A DNA stretch of 64,000 bases from G963663365 sp963663365 (GTDB lineage: Bacteria > Hinthialibacterota > Hinthialibacteria > Hinthialibacterales > G963663365). Every line of letters begins with the position of its first letter. The first letter of the stretch is position 1. Shown piece by piece: positions 55,736-64,000 of the stretch. Below the pieces are notes generated by a model that searched no databases, was not told the origin of the DNA, and worked only from the letters and a program-made list of their open reading frames with translations. Made by a program: the position numbers and the translations under genes. The DNA is taken from contig CAXXIH010000008.1 of NCBI GenBank assembly GCA_963663365.2, forward strand, positions 1,488,001 to 1,552,000. Direction: 5' to 3'.

Positions 55736-56467
55736 CTAACGGCGCACGAGTTGCACCTCACGCTCACGGATTCGGCCTCCCAAGGTCAGTTCAAGTTCGC
55801 CCCACCAGGCCATCCCCGGCCGCTCGGAATCGAACCGGATCAGATAGGGGAATCGAAAGGCGCGTTCTTTATCAAACTCGCCGCTGTCCACGTTGGCGCT
55901 GCGTACAAGCCACACATCGGCATCGGGATTCTCTTCGATGTTATGTTCTCCACCATTCGCGCCGCCCACATCGGCCGCGGCGTTGTTATAGGCAAAACGG
56001 AAGAATTGCCATTCAGGAACACTTTTTCCGCCGAACGATGAATCGCTGCAGCTTGCGTAAGCCTCAATCGGATATTGATGCGCGCGCTTAAGCCCCGGGT
56101 CGAAAAGCGCCTCTGCGGGACAATAATCCAGCTCGGCCAAAAGAAGAGAAATCCCGCACCAATACCCATTGGCCGCAGGTCCGCATCCCCAAGAAGTTTT
56201 ATCAGGATGGGCAACAGTATCCGAAAGGCAATCGGCTAATGGATAGCGATTATAATCCGTGCGGTAGCTGAGCAGGGCCGTATGGATTGTCCTTAAATTG
56301 GACTTGCCGAGAGCCCGGTCCGCCCGTGTAAGAGATTGGCGATAATTACCGATGGCGATGGCCGCAAGAATTCCCACAACCGCAACGACCACCAAAAGTT
56401 CGATCAATGTAAAACCGTGGCATGACGGTAAACGAGTACACAAGGATTTGCGGATTTCAGGTTGCAA
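55736..56467 (-). CDS. type IV/II pseudopilin under the cobalamin riboswitch
   Basis: 243 residues starting with TTG at 56465-56467, supported by GAGGAAACG 5-8 bases upstream. Prepilin signature: leader of 18 residues ending in Gly, then FTLIELLVVVAVVGILAAIA with Glu at +5. The large C-terminal domain (about 200 residues) has paired Cys and Trp and ends in beta strands. It is longer than a GspG major pseudopilin (about 140), so more like a special surface pilin. First gene after the riboswitch; a prepilin peptidase is not in the window. Confidence 0.8.
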   Translation of the reverse strand: MQPEIRKSLCTRLPSCHGFTLIELLVVVAVVGILAAIAIGNYRQSLTRADRALGKSNLRTIHTALLSYRTDYNRYPLADCLSDTVAHPDKTSWGCGPAANGYWCGISLLLAELDYCPAEALFDPGLKRAHQYPIEAYASCSDSSFGGKSVPEWQFFRFAYNNAAADVGGANGGEHNIEENPDADVWLVRSANVDSGEFDKERAFRFPYLIRFDSERPGMAWWGELELTLGGRIREREVQLVRR

Positions 56468-56546
56468 AACGTTTCCTCGAACGCGAGTCCTAAAAAACGG
56501 CCGTGGAATTGCACATCAAAAAAAAGCAAAGCGATGGTTTGGAGGC

Positions 56547-56578
56547 AAAAAAGCGGGTTGATTAAGGCAAGCCGCCCT
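56547..56578 (-). terminator. possible terminator in the riboswitch expression platform
   Basis: On the minus strand GCGG (56575-56572) pairs with CCGC (56556-56553), extended by three weak pairs outward, loop of 15 bases, then six T (56552-56547). It lies between the riboswitch and the pseudopilin start, where a B12-dependent terminator would be expected. The stem is weak. Confidence 0.3.
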
Positions 56579-56622
56579 GAGCCTCCTCCACGGGACGGTC
56601 TCAAGACATAAATCATGCGAAA

Positions 56623-56813
56623 GGCAGGTTTCCTGGCTCCCGGGCAGTCATTTACGTAAATGGCGCCTACTCCCCCGCCTTCTCATCCGGCCTCGGACAA
56701 TGGCTCGTGGGGTTTCGTTCCCGGTTACAGTGGCGGGACCGCGCCGGATTTTCACCGGCTTCCCTTCGTAACGCCTTCCGGCCATCACGACAGCCGGAAA
56801 GCAGAACCTTCCA
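56623..56813 (-). ncRNA. cobalamin (adenosylcobalamin-type) riboswitch
   Basis: On the minus strand the conserved core is complete: GGGAAGCCGGTGAAAATCC then GGCGCGGTCCCGCCACTGT (about 56765-56728), and the 3' B12 box AGCCAGGAAACCTGCC (56638-56623). A self-complementary CATTTACGTAAATG (56649-56662) makes a peripheral stem. It has its own promoter at 56824-56852 and runs toward the pseudopilin gene at 56467, so high cobalamin should switch off the pseudopilin and probably the propeller gene. Confidence 0.93.
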
Positions 56814-56823
56814 CTTGGTCTCG

Positions 56824-56852
56824 AGTATCATTGGGTTGATATGGCCTGTCAA
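56824..56852 (-). promoter_or_regulatory. sigma-70-type promoter of the riboswitch transcript
   Basis: On the minus strand TTGACA (56852-56847), a 17-base spacer and GATACT (56829-56824). Transcription would begin near 56817, just ahead of the riboswitch, after the stop of the core-MetE-like gene. The position fits too well to be chance. Confidence 0.7.
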
Positions 56853-56924
56853 GCAATGGCTATCCCCGGCATCGCCGGTGCAGTGCCGGTACCGGGGAAC
56901 TTCGGAAAAATGCCCTAAGGATGC

Positions 56925-57956
56925 CTAAACCAGAACGGTTTCCCGGATACGGCGGCTTAATGAGGACGCCGACAAAAAGGAATGACGAGCCTCTGCAACG
57001 GTAGTACCGGCCAAGCCGCAAGCAGAAGTAATGGCGCACCGGCGGGCGATTTCCTTGGGATCACCAAGACTCGAGGCCAAAGCCAGCCAAGTGTCAAACA
57101 GTGTTTTGTCATCCGGCAAAGGAAATCCCTTTGTGGGAATAACACCAAAGGCCAGCTGCAGACCGGAATCAAGTTGGCTCCTCAACCCTGCGCTTTGAGC
57201 CATCACCTCCCGGTTCAGTTCCACATCGAAAGAGAGAAGATCCGGCCTCACCATTTCCAGAAAAAGCGGGGACAGCCCGCAGCAGCAATGGATGGCCGCC
57301 AAACCTCCCGCCGCTCGGATACGATCAAAAATACCGTTTAGAAGATCGTAATACGTCTCTTTATGAGGCAGTTGATAAACCTCATGCAAAAAACTCAGTC
57401 CCGGCTCATCCAAACAGACAATCACCGGTTTCCGCATGGGCCGTAACATTTCAATCTGCCAACAGGCTAAAGCGGAAATATAGCGGGAGATTTCCCGCAC
57501 AAGATTCATCGAATAAATAAGCGGTTGCCCTTCCAACGAAAGAAAGCATGATAGAGAGAGCGGTCCGGTGATTTGGCCTTTTAGCGCCTCCGCATTCGCA
57601 AAAGTGTTTTGATAAGAAGCATCCAGGAATGCATAAAAACCCGCCGCAAGTTCCCTCTCCAGTTTCGGTCCGGTCTCCTGCAACATCGCCTCGAACTCTT
57701 TTAATTTGACTTTTTTTAGATCGTGCAATCCATTGCCGCACAAATCAAAAAGACGGCGCCGCGCCCCCAAGGTCTGACAGATCATGCCTTCATCCGGGCG
57801 CCGGTTTGGCAGTTGGGGCCAAAATGGAATCTGCGGGCATAACTCTTCTACAAACTTCACCGCTTCCGGCGCTTCGGTATGCGGCAAACTGCCAATTCCC
57901 GTTACGGCTGCCCCAAGAGAGAGTCCAGCCTCATATTTCATAGCATCATGTTTCAT
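56925..57956 (-). CDS. core MetE-like methyltransferase (methionine-synthase barrel)
   Basis: 343 residues, the size of a single C-terminal MetE barrel without the N-terminal folate half. Zinc ligands can be read: H-x-C in AAIHCCCGLSPLF, the acid after it (SFDVEL), and the late Cys in ITSACGLAGTT. Start region AAVTGIGSLPHTEAPEAVKF and LKGQITGPLSLSCFL are typical. Core-MetE proteins take methyl groups from corrinoid proteins or other donors to make methionine, or serve other C1 transfers. It lies just upstream of the cobalamin riboswitch, which has a separate promoter. A weak ribosome site precedes the ATG. Confidence 0.75.
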   Translation of the reverse strand: MKHDAMKYEAGLSLGAAVTGIGSLPHTEAPEAVKFVEELCPQIPFWPQLPNRRPDEGMICQTLGARRRLFDLCGNGLHDLKKVKLKEFEAMLQETGPKLERELAAGFYAFLDASYQNTFANAEALKGQITGPLSLSCFLSLEGQPLIYSMNLVREISRYISALACWQIEMLRPMRKPVIVCLDEPGLSFLHEVYQLPHKETYYDLLNGIFDRIRAAGGLAAIHCCCGLSPLFLEMVRPDLLSFDVELNREVMAQSAGLRSQLDSGLQLAFGVIPTKGFPLPDDKTLFDTWLALASSLGDPKEIARRCAITSACGLAGTTVAEARHSFLSASSLSRRIRETVLV

Positions 57957-58190
57957 TGCCGCTATTTCAAAAAAAATAATATTTTTTTTAATCCGTAACC
58001 GGGAGCCGATGTCAATTCAGGCAAAGTCTGCCAAAAGACTGTATCAAAAAATCTCCGGCTGCAAACTTATGAGACACTCCCGGACTATTTGATAGCCTCA
58101 ACTCCGGAATACTGATAGTATGCTTTCTCTCCGGCTTTATGACCTCCTATAAAACCGGGACTTGTTCTCTGATTATGAAGGAGTCGTCCC

Positions 58191-58775
58191 ATGAAATCTT
58201 CATCAAAACGAAACGCCTTTACTCTGATTGAACTTTTAATTGTCGTCGCGATTATCGGCATATTGGCCGCGATTGCCGTCCCAAACTTCTTAAATGCGCA
58301 AGCCCGCGCAAAAATATCCCGCGTCCATAGCGATCAACGCAGTATCGCTCAGGCGCTTGAGATGTATCATTTGGACAATAATTCATACATACAGACAATG
58401 GGGGGAGCTTCCGAATTTTACTTACTCACAACCCCCACCCAGTACATGGCTTCAGTTCCGCCGGATGTCTTTTTGCCGTCAACCAGAAGCAATGGCATTT
58501 TCACACGGAATCCGGACGACCGGTTCCCGACCTTTGACTACACATCGAACGATTGGTTCACAGGGACCGTAAAGCGGCGTCCTCATGCCTATATAATGGA
58601 GAGTGTCGGCCCGGACAGGATTCACATTCCCGGCGTACATACGGATTGGGCTACATACCACGGCGATCCACCGCCCGAAAAGTATAACCAATATTTGTAC
58701 GATAGTTCGAATGGATTGAACAGCTATGGATGCATTGTACGAGGCGGTGGAGAAGTGAAAGTCTTCTATAACTAA
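58191..58775 (+). CDS. GspG-like pseudopilin
   Basis: 194 residues, AAGGAG site. Prepilin signature with a 9-residue leader ending in Ala instead of Gly (KRNA, then FTLIELLIVVAIIGILAAIA, Glu at +5). The following PNFLNAQARAKISRVHSDQR and ALEMYHLDNNSY are typical of pseudopilin expansions in Hydrogenedentota/Sumerlaeota-like genomes. The C-terminus ends in a strand-turn-strand. May form a short periplasmic pilus or act as a secreted adhesin; no secretion operon is adjacent. Confidence 0.8.
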   Translation: MKSSSKRNAFTLIELLIVVAIIGILAAIAVPNFLNAQARAKISRVHSDQRSIAQALEMYHLDNNSYIQTMGGASEFYLLTTPTQYMASVPPDVFLPSTRSNGIFTRNPDDRFPTFDYTSNDWFTGTVKRRPHAYIMESVGPDRIHIPGVHTDWATYHGDPPPEKYNQYLYDSSNGLNSYGCIVRGGGEVKVFYN

Positions 58776-58901
58776 CCAACCGGTTGCCATCGACGGCATA
58801 AGTCGAAAGACACCGCCGGTTACACGCAGTGGAACTTGCGCAACTTCCGCCGTAAACGCTGATTGGATCGGTATAACAACAGGTATTACCGGAGTACGAA
58901 A

Positions 58902-59744
58902 ATGAGGAATCGACGCAGGCCTCTCATTTGCCTTGCATTTCTTTGTGCGCTTTGCATCACGGTTGCATCTGCCGATGAGGCGATTCCGGTCATTTATAGT
59001 TCAGACCTGTTTCATCCGCATGTCGATCCGGATGACCATTTTGACCTGGCCTTCTTATTCGCATTGCCCGAGTTGGATATCCGGGCCATGGTTTTCGATC
59101 TCGGCCCGTTGCCGAAAGAACGCGCGGGAATTGCTGCATTACAGCAAATAGCGCATATCACAAAGCATGAGGTTCCACATGCAACGGGATTGTGTCATTT
59201 ACTAAAATCGACCGATGATAAAGGACTCGACCAGCCTCAAGAGGCGCAACTAGGTGTTCAGCTGATTCTCGATACATTGCGCAAAGCAGAGCGTCCGGTC
59301 CGCATCATTCAAACCGGAAGTCTTCGCGATATTGCCGCAGCCTTTAACCGCGAACCGGAATTACTAAGAGAAAAGGTGGAGCGGTTGTATATCAATGCCG
59401 GACACAGCAGCGGCGGCGAAGAATACAACGTTAAACTCGACATTCATGCTTATGTGCGGATCATGCGCTCCGGACTTCCGATCTATTGGGGGCCGTGTTT
59501 TGGCGATGAACCCTGCACAACCCACTGGAAATTCAAACACGAATCGTTATTACCCTTTGTCCCGCTATCGATCCAAAACTTCTTTGTTTATGCTCTGGAT
59601 CACACTCCCCCAAGCGAGTGCGATCCGATCCATGCATTAGAACGTGAAATTCCTGAAGATACCCAAAAGCATTTGTGGCCGCTTGAGCGGAATATGTGGT
59701 GCACAGCTACATTTCTACACGCCGCCGGACTAACCGCAATTTAA
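58902..59744 (+). CDS. exported nucleoside-hydrolase-like protein
   Basis: 280 residues from ATG 58902 (GGAG site); the frame opens at 58863 without one. Signal peptide about 1-22. SDLFHPHVDPDDHFDLAFLF resembles the DxDxxxDD calcium-binding start of inosine-uridine hydrolases, PVRIIQTGSLRDIAAAF the substrate loop, and VKLDIHAYVRIMRSGLPIYW the later core. The first Asp spacing is altered by an insertion, so activity on nucleosides is not certain. Follows the pseudopilin gene on the same strand. Confidence 0.6.
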   Translation: MRNRRRPLICLAFLCALCITVASADEAIPVIYSSDLFHPHVDPDDHFDLAFLFALPELDIRAMVFDLGPLPKERAGIAALQQIAHITKHEVPHATGLCHLLKSTDDKGLDQPQEAQLGVQLILDTLRKAERPVRIIQTGSLRDIAAAFNREPELLREKVERLYINAGHSSGGEEYNVKLDIHAYVRIMRSGLPIYWGPCFGDEPCTTHWKFKHESLLPFVPLSIQNFFVYALDHTPPSECDPIHALEREIPEDTQKHLWPLERNMWCTATFLHAAGLTAI

Positions 59745-60203
59745 TCGAAAAATGGATCATGGCTCACCGTGCGTGAAACAGATGCAAAACCCGAATCTAT
59801 CCCCTCCCCTCCTGTCTACACATTTGTTCCAACCAAAATCAATAGTGATGATGACGGCCTCACACAAATCGACAATGAGAACGGCACAATTCAACTTAAT
59901 GCGTTTCAGCGTTGCCGGGAGCCAATGTATACTGAAGCGCTACTCTCAATTTTCCGAACCAGGCTGGAAAAACTCTGAGCCCAACGCGTCTTCAGGGCAG
60001 AAAATACCCCCTGCGCATAGATATGCTTATTGGCTTCGTGTCATCCTAACACCTGTATTTCATACACTTACAATACTGCAATTATTTTTTGTCACTTTCT
60101 GTGCTATTATTGTTCCATAAGCCCATAAGGGGTAACCGTCAAAGCGGGTCCTGGACCAGACTCGAGTAGGCCATACAAGACTTGCTATACACGGGGGGAG
60201 ACA
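59745..60203 (+). other. intergenic region upstream of the hybrid kinase
   Basis: 459 bases with no supported gene. A 69-codon frame at 59769 (GTG start, no ribosome site) is probably fortuitous. The last 90 bases before the kinase hold GGGGGGAG as its ribosome site. No clear promoter pair was found. Confidence 0.3.
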
Positions 60204-63200
60204 ATGGCTGGACATATCCGATGGCGGCACGGCCCACTTTCCTGCTTGAATGGGTTCTTATGCATTGCATTGCTATTTGGATTTGCCACAAAAGCGGGGG
60301 CGCAATCGAGAGCGGACTGGCGCTTCTTCACATCATCTGATGGTCTCAAAGAATCCTGGACAACATCGATCACAATCGGTGCAAGCGGAAGATTGTGGAT
60401 CAATCACGGCGATGTGGATGAAATAACCGTCTATGATGGATATTCCTTTCAACGCTTTCCCTCGCCGGGTTCCAGTCTGCAGATTTACGAGAGCCGATTT
60501 GAGGAACTATGGGCGGCTGGCATCGGCCAAAGCGCAACACTCAAACGCTTTGCCGATGATGAATGGATCAACTATGAAATTCCCGAATGCGCACACGGAC
60601 CGGACAGAGTTGAAGCATTTGCCCCACACCCTCTTAATCCCGGCCAGGTTCTCTTTCTCTATCCCAATTGCCTCGTCACATTCAATATCGAAACACGTGA
60701 AAAAGATATCGTAAAAACAGCAAATGAGACGGGATTAAAGTCATTCATCGATCTAATCGTCACAGAAGACGGGATATTGTGGATCACTGGAGAGCACGGT
60801 TTGGCACAGGCCGTGTTGGCCAATACGGGTAACGGTCATTCCGCAGTCGTTCAATGGCAGGAACATTTGCCTCCGGATTCCTTGCAGGTATCCAAACTAC
60901 GTGCACCGCATAGAATTTCTGACATTGAATTCTATTTGATCGCAGACTCAGAGCAGGACGGAAAAGATGCTGTCTTGCACTACTTCAAAAACCGATGGGA
61001 ACAAATCCCTTTTTCGGATAACAAAAAGATTCTCGCTGGATGGCGCGGTCACGATCATAAATTATGGATTCTGGCCGATTCCTCTCAGTCAATAGATTTA
61101 TTCTCCATTGAAGAAAACAAAACATTATTGACCCGCCGCAGCAGGGTCCTCATGGGAGAATACCGTGACCTTGAAATCGAACAAAACGGCGTCTTTTGGC
61201 TGGCAACAACACTTGGCCTGGCACGTCACACTCCACCGTTATGGAGAAATGTAGATGGCCTGGGAGGCTTGAGAAGGTTGTGCCTATCGATCTGCGAAGA
61301 CAGCCAAGGCTCAATCTGGTTCGGCTCTTCGGAAGGGCTCACACGCCTCCACGATGAAAAATGGGATCACTACACCCTCCCCAATACCATGCAGCCGTCC
61401 CCCTATATGCCGCAAAGCCTCATTGCGCTTCCTAATAATAAAATTCTCGTTGGAGTAACGGATGGCAAACTCGTGGTCTTTGATCCGGAACAAGAATGTT
61501 TTGAGCTGATCGAACATCCCAATGAGCATTTTATCGGATATGGCTGGCCACAACATCAAAAAGAAGTCTGGCTTCAGACTGCCACAATAAACGGCGATGT
61601 GGCAATCGAGACTTATGACGGCGTGGCCTTCAAGACCATAATTCCAAAAATCGATACTGAATCACTGGGTAACATTCGCTTTGTATTGCAATCCAAGGCA
61701 GGGGATATTTGGCTGGGCGGCCTAAAAGGCGTCGCCGTGTACCGGCAGGGGAAACTCCGTAACTTCGGTATCGAAGACGGTTATACGGGTTATGGGACTT
61801 TTGCGATCCTCGAGCTCGATGATAATGAACTTTGGTTCGGTGGACGCGACAAAATTCTTTCGTACAAAGCCGGCACATGGCAAGTAATCCGGGACCGTGG
61901 TCTTGAAACAGTTAAATCGATGGGCCGTTTGCGTGACGGCACAATTTGGGTCGCCTCGGGCACGGGAGCACATCTTTGCCATAAGGGAACTTGGATTGAT
62001 TATGCAACCGCCGACGGCTTGCCGGATGCGCCGGTTTGGAGCGTCTTTGAAGACAGCCAATCGCGGATTTGGGCAGCTACCGGACTGGGGGTGCGCAGAT
62101 ACCACTCAAACGCGGACCGCAATCCTCCTGAGACATCGATTTCGAATGATGAAAATTACCGCCGTATCGCTCCCGGGGCTGAGGCTCGATTTGTCTACTC
62201 CGGAAAGGACAAGTGGGACGTTACTGTCCCTGAAAGACTCCTTTTTTCGCATCGAATTGACGGCGGGCCATGGTCGCCGTTCGCTTCTTCGACATCCACT
62301 TCGATTAAGGGGCTATCACACGGCGAGCACACTTTTGAAGTCAGGGCCATGGATCGCAATTTCCAAGTCGATCTCACACCCGAGCAATACTCATTTCTAA
62401 TTTTGCTGCCTTGGTATCGCGAACCCGCCTTTATCCTCATCGCCTTGGCCGGAAGCGTAGTTATCATTTTGCTGTTGTGGAATGCAGTGCTTCGCTACGG
62501 ACGCATGGAACTCTTGGTTACGCAACGTACGGCGGATTTGATTGCAGCCAATAAATCCCTGCGTAGCGAAATCGACGAACGCGAATTATTAGAGGAACAG
62601 CTTAGGCAATCACAAAAGATGGAAGCGGTCGGACATTTAGCCGGTGGCATCGCGCACGACTTCAACAATCTCCTGCAGGCGATCCTCGGCTATACACAGA
62701 TGGCGTTACGGGAAACCTCCACTGGAGAAAATCTGCGCCGCGATTTGCAGCAAGTCAAAAAAGCCGCACAAAGGGCGGCGACGCTCACTCGCCAGCTCCT
62801 GGCGTTTAGCCGAAGACAAATTCTGCAGCCGGTCGATATCAGTTTAAACGAAACGATTGCCGATTTAGCCAAAATGCTGCAACGTCTAATCGGCGAGCAC
62901 ATTGAACTCTGTGTAATATCCGCACCCAATTTGGGAACCGTCCATGCTGATCCAGGCACAATCGAACAGGTCATCGTCAATCTTTGTGTGAATGCGCGCG
63001 ATGCAATGCCAAAAGGCGGCCGCCTCACCATCGAAACAAAAAATATCGCGATCCATGAGGATTTCATCCGCAATCGACCATGGGCAAAAATCGGCTCCTA
63101 TGTTCAACTTACAATCGCCGATACCGGTTCCGGAATGACAGAAGAGGTCCTCGAGCACATTTATGAGCCGTTTTATACGACAAAAGAAGTTGGGCAAGGA

Positions 63201-63740
63201 ACCGGACTCGGATTAGCCACGGTATACGGCATCATCAAACAGCACGATGGAATGATTGATGTCACCAGCCAAGTCGGTCACGGAACGGTGTTTCATATTT
63301 ATCTTCCAAGAGTCGAGCGTGCCCCTGAAGCTGAAACCACTGTGGAAGAGCAAACATGTCCCGGTGGAACAGAAACAATCCTGATTGTTGAAGATGAAGA
63401 TCTTGTCCGTGCTGTTGCCGTACGGGTTCTTGAGGCCAATGGATATAAGATACTAACGGCCGTGGATGGAGAAGAAGGAATCCGGGTTTTTAAAGAAAAC
63501 CAAGAGAAGATCGATTTAGTTCTGCTCGATATCGTTTTGCCGAAAATACAGGGAGGCGAAGTTCAAAAACAGATTGTGGAGATGAAACCCGGTATCCGAG
63601 TTCTTTTATCCAGCGGTTACGATCCTAACGATACCGGAGCCCGCCATGTGTCGGAAACAGACAACACAATGCTATTTAAGCCGTATGAGCCCGTCCAATT
63701 ATTGAAACGCGTCCGTGAAATCTTGGACAGCCCTTCTTAA
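60204..63740 (+). CDS. hybrid sensor histidine kinase with periplasmic beta-propeller (Reg_prop/Y_Y_Y)
   Basis: 1178 residues. Signal peptide or first helix about 10-32; residues 40-640 have two-component propeller repeats (GRLWINHGDVDEITVYDGYS, GSIWFGSSEGLTRLHDEKWD, GTIWVASGTGAHLCHKGTW); 650-735 is a Y_Y_Y Ig-like domain; a membrane helix follows (about 742-765). HisKA has H818 in AGGIAHDFNNLL; the HATPase has VNLCVNARDAM, IADTGSGM and GTGLGLATVYGI; a C-terminal receiver has EDED, D1109 (LLDIVLP) and a Lys in FKPY. It probably senses an oligosaccharide, but unlike Bacteroides hybrid systems it has no DNA-binding output, so a partner regulator outside the window is needed. Confidence 0.93.
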   Translation: MAGHIRWRHGPLSCLNGFLCIALLFGFATKAGAQSRADWRFFTSSDGLKESWTTSITIGASGRLWINHGDVDEITVYDGYSFQRFPSPGSSLQIYESRFEELWAAGIGQSATLKRFADDEWINYEIPECAHGPDRVEAFAPHPLNPGQVLFLYPNCLVTFNIETREKDIVKTANETGLKSFIDLIVTEDGILWITGEHGLAQAVLANTGNGHSAVVQWQEHLPPDSLQVSKLRAPHRISDIEFYLIADSEQDGKDAVLHYFKNRWEQIPFSDNKKILAGWRGHDHKLWILADSSQSIDLFSIEENKTLLTRRSRVLMGEYRDLEIEQNGVFWLATTLGLARHTPPLWRNVDGLGGLRRLCLSICEDSQGSIWFGSSEGLTRLHDEKWDHYTLPNTMQPSPYMPQSLIALPNNKILVGVTDGKLVVFDPEQECFELIEHPNEHFIGYGWPQHQKEVWLQTATINGDVAIETYDGVAFKTIIPKIDTESLGNIRFVLQSKAGDIWLGGLKGVAVYRQGKLRNFGIEDGYTGYGTFAILELDDNELWFGGRDKILSYKAGTWQVIRDRGLETVKSMGRLRDGTIWVASGTGAHLCHKGTWIDYATADGLPDAPVWSVFEDSQSRIWAATGLGVRRYHSNADRNPPETSISNDENYRRIAPGAEARFVYSGKDKWDVTVPERLLFSHRIDGGPWSPFASSTSTSIKGLSHGEHTFEVRAMDRNFQVDLTPEQYSFLILLPWYREPAFILIALAGSVVIILLLWNAVLRYGRMELLVTQRTADLIAANKSLRSEIDERELLEEQLRQSQKMEAVGHLAGGIAHDFNNLLQAILGYTQMALRETSTGENLRRDLQQVKKAAQRAATLTRQLLAFSRRQILQPVDISLNETIADLAKMLQRLIGEHIELCVISAPNLGTVHADPGTIEQVIVNLCVNARDAMPKGGRLTIETKNIAIHEDFIRNRPWAKIGSYVQLTIADTGSGMTEEVLEHIYEPFYTTKEVGQGTGLGLATVYGIIKQHDGMIDVTSQVGHGTVFHIYLPRVERAPEAETTVEEQTCPGGTETILIVEDEDLVRAVAVRVLEANGYKILTAVDGEEGIRVFKENQEKIDLVLLDIVLPKIQGGEVQKQIVEMKPGIRVLLSSGYDPNDTGARHVSETDNTMLFKPYEPVQLLKRVREILDSPS

Positions 63741-63788
63741 GGTGCTTCCCCGGCAATCCCGGATACCGCACACATACGCCTAAACGCC

Positions 63789-64000
63789 TTACCCTCCGGC
63801 GGTTGTCAAAGACGCCCCGCCGCCATAACGGCTGATGTCACCATTACTGACTAATCCGTTACTGGCATCGTAAAGAATCGCGCCATTGGCTGTATTCAGT
63901 GCGACAAGTTCTTCATTAAGTTTGTGCCGAATCGGTGCCCACACTCCCCATGAATCGAATTGATCCGGACCGAAACTCGCCAAGCCGAATCCTTTGAAAT
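63789..64000 (-). CDS. pseudopilin C-terminus, 5' part outside the window
   Basis: Open on the minus strand from the window edge to a stop at 63789. The end reads SFGPDQFDSWGVW, NTANGAILYDASNGLVSNGD and ISRYGGG, the usual C-terminus of GspG-like pseudopilins (FGPDG...YDPTNGTVSSGDI). Start, leader and transmembrane part lie beyond 64000. Convergent with the hybrid kinase. Confidence 0.75.
   Translation of the reverse strand, partial: FKGFGLASFGPDQFDSWGVWAPIRHKLNEELVALNTANGAILYDASNGLVSNGDISRYGGGASLTTAGG

Noticed and set aside
56404..56616. A 70-codon minus-strand frame starting right after the riboswitch
   Set aside because: It overlaps the putative terminator and the pseudopilin start in another frame, and its composition is not protein-like. 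A leader peptide cannot be fully excluded.
59769..59978. A 69-codon plus-strand frame before the hybrid kinase
   Set aside because: GTG start without a ribosome site and no recognisable pattern.

Overview
The window looks like a piece of chromosome from an uncultured Gram-negative bacterium of the PVC/FCB borderland (Hydrogenedentota-, Sumerlaeota- or Lentisphaerae/Kiritimatiellae-like). This is inferred from several dispersed GspG-like pseudopilins with the typical FTLIE..PNFLNAQ head, many signal-peptide enzymes for complex glycans (BNR/sialidase-like, GH106-like, DUF4434, NodB-type deacetylase, inactive formylglycine-enzyme-like domain), DUF1573 plus MauE/TlpA-type genes, and a periplasmic beta-propeller hybrid histidine kinase. 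No rRNA, intact tRNA or CRISPR array was seen.

Region 1 (1-26.8 kb) is accessory DNA. It ends on the right with a tyrosine integrase (25469-26581) and the 3' half of a tRNA-Arg(TCG) gene (26726-26767), which I read as one end of a tRNA-integrated island; the other end is not visible and should lie left of the window. From left to right it holds small Cys-rich and unknown genes with an IS21-like scrap (1-1.5 kb); a five-gene minus-strand lipoprotein operon (COG3014-like, YcfL, LpoB, unknown, CsgG-like; 1.5-6.8 kb); a plus-strand DNA-processing cassette (lipoprotein, membrane protein, SSB, Rad52/Erf-like protein, Fe-S PD-(D/E)XK nuclease, UvrD-like helicase, BglII-fold-like protein, DUF932; 7-13.2 kb) closed by a terminator; a DUF1232 gene; a scar where remnants of hsdM and an OLD-family ATPase meet tail to tail; and a type III-like restriction-modification operon (SNF2/RapA-like helicase, Mod, Res; 15.5-25 kb) whose mod gene carries an apparent one-base frameshift.

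Region 2 (26.8-44.1 kb) is glycan and surface metabolism interrupted by further accessory genes. A minus-strand operon of three secreted proteins (27.6-33 kb) is bracketed by two copies of a 43-bp quasi-palindrome. Next come an AAA ATPase with a DUF4143-like tail, an AT-rich unrecognised protein with a zinc finger and PD-(D/E)XK-like C-terminus (a defence candidate), and a Fic protein lying between a decayed copy of the GH106-like gene's 5' end and the real gene. A deacetylase and an esterase follow.

Region 3 (44-54 kb) is a plus-strand run of exported proteins of mostly unknown function, including a paralogous pair separated by a repeated palindrome, a protein with G7 and G9 tracts, and a DUF1573 + MauE/TlpA redox pair.

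Region 4 (54-64 kb) holds a cobalamin riboswitch with its own promoter placed in front of a pseudopilin and a beta-propeller surface protein, directly downstream of a core-MetE-like gene. This is an unusual regulon that suggests a pilus-like or surface system for corrinoid uptake. Beyond it are another pseudopilin, a nucleoside-hydrolase-like exported protein, the hybrid sensor kinase, and the 3' end of a third pseudopilin at the right edge.
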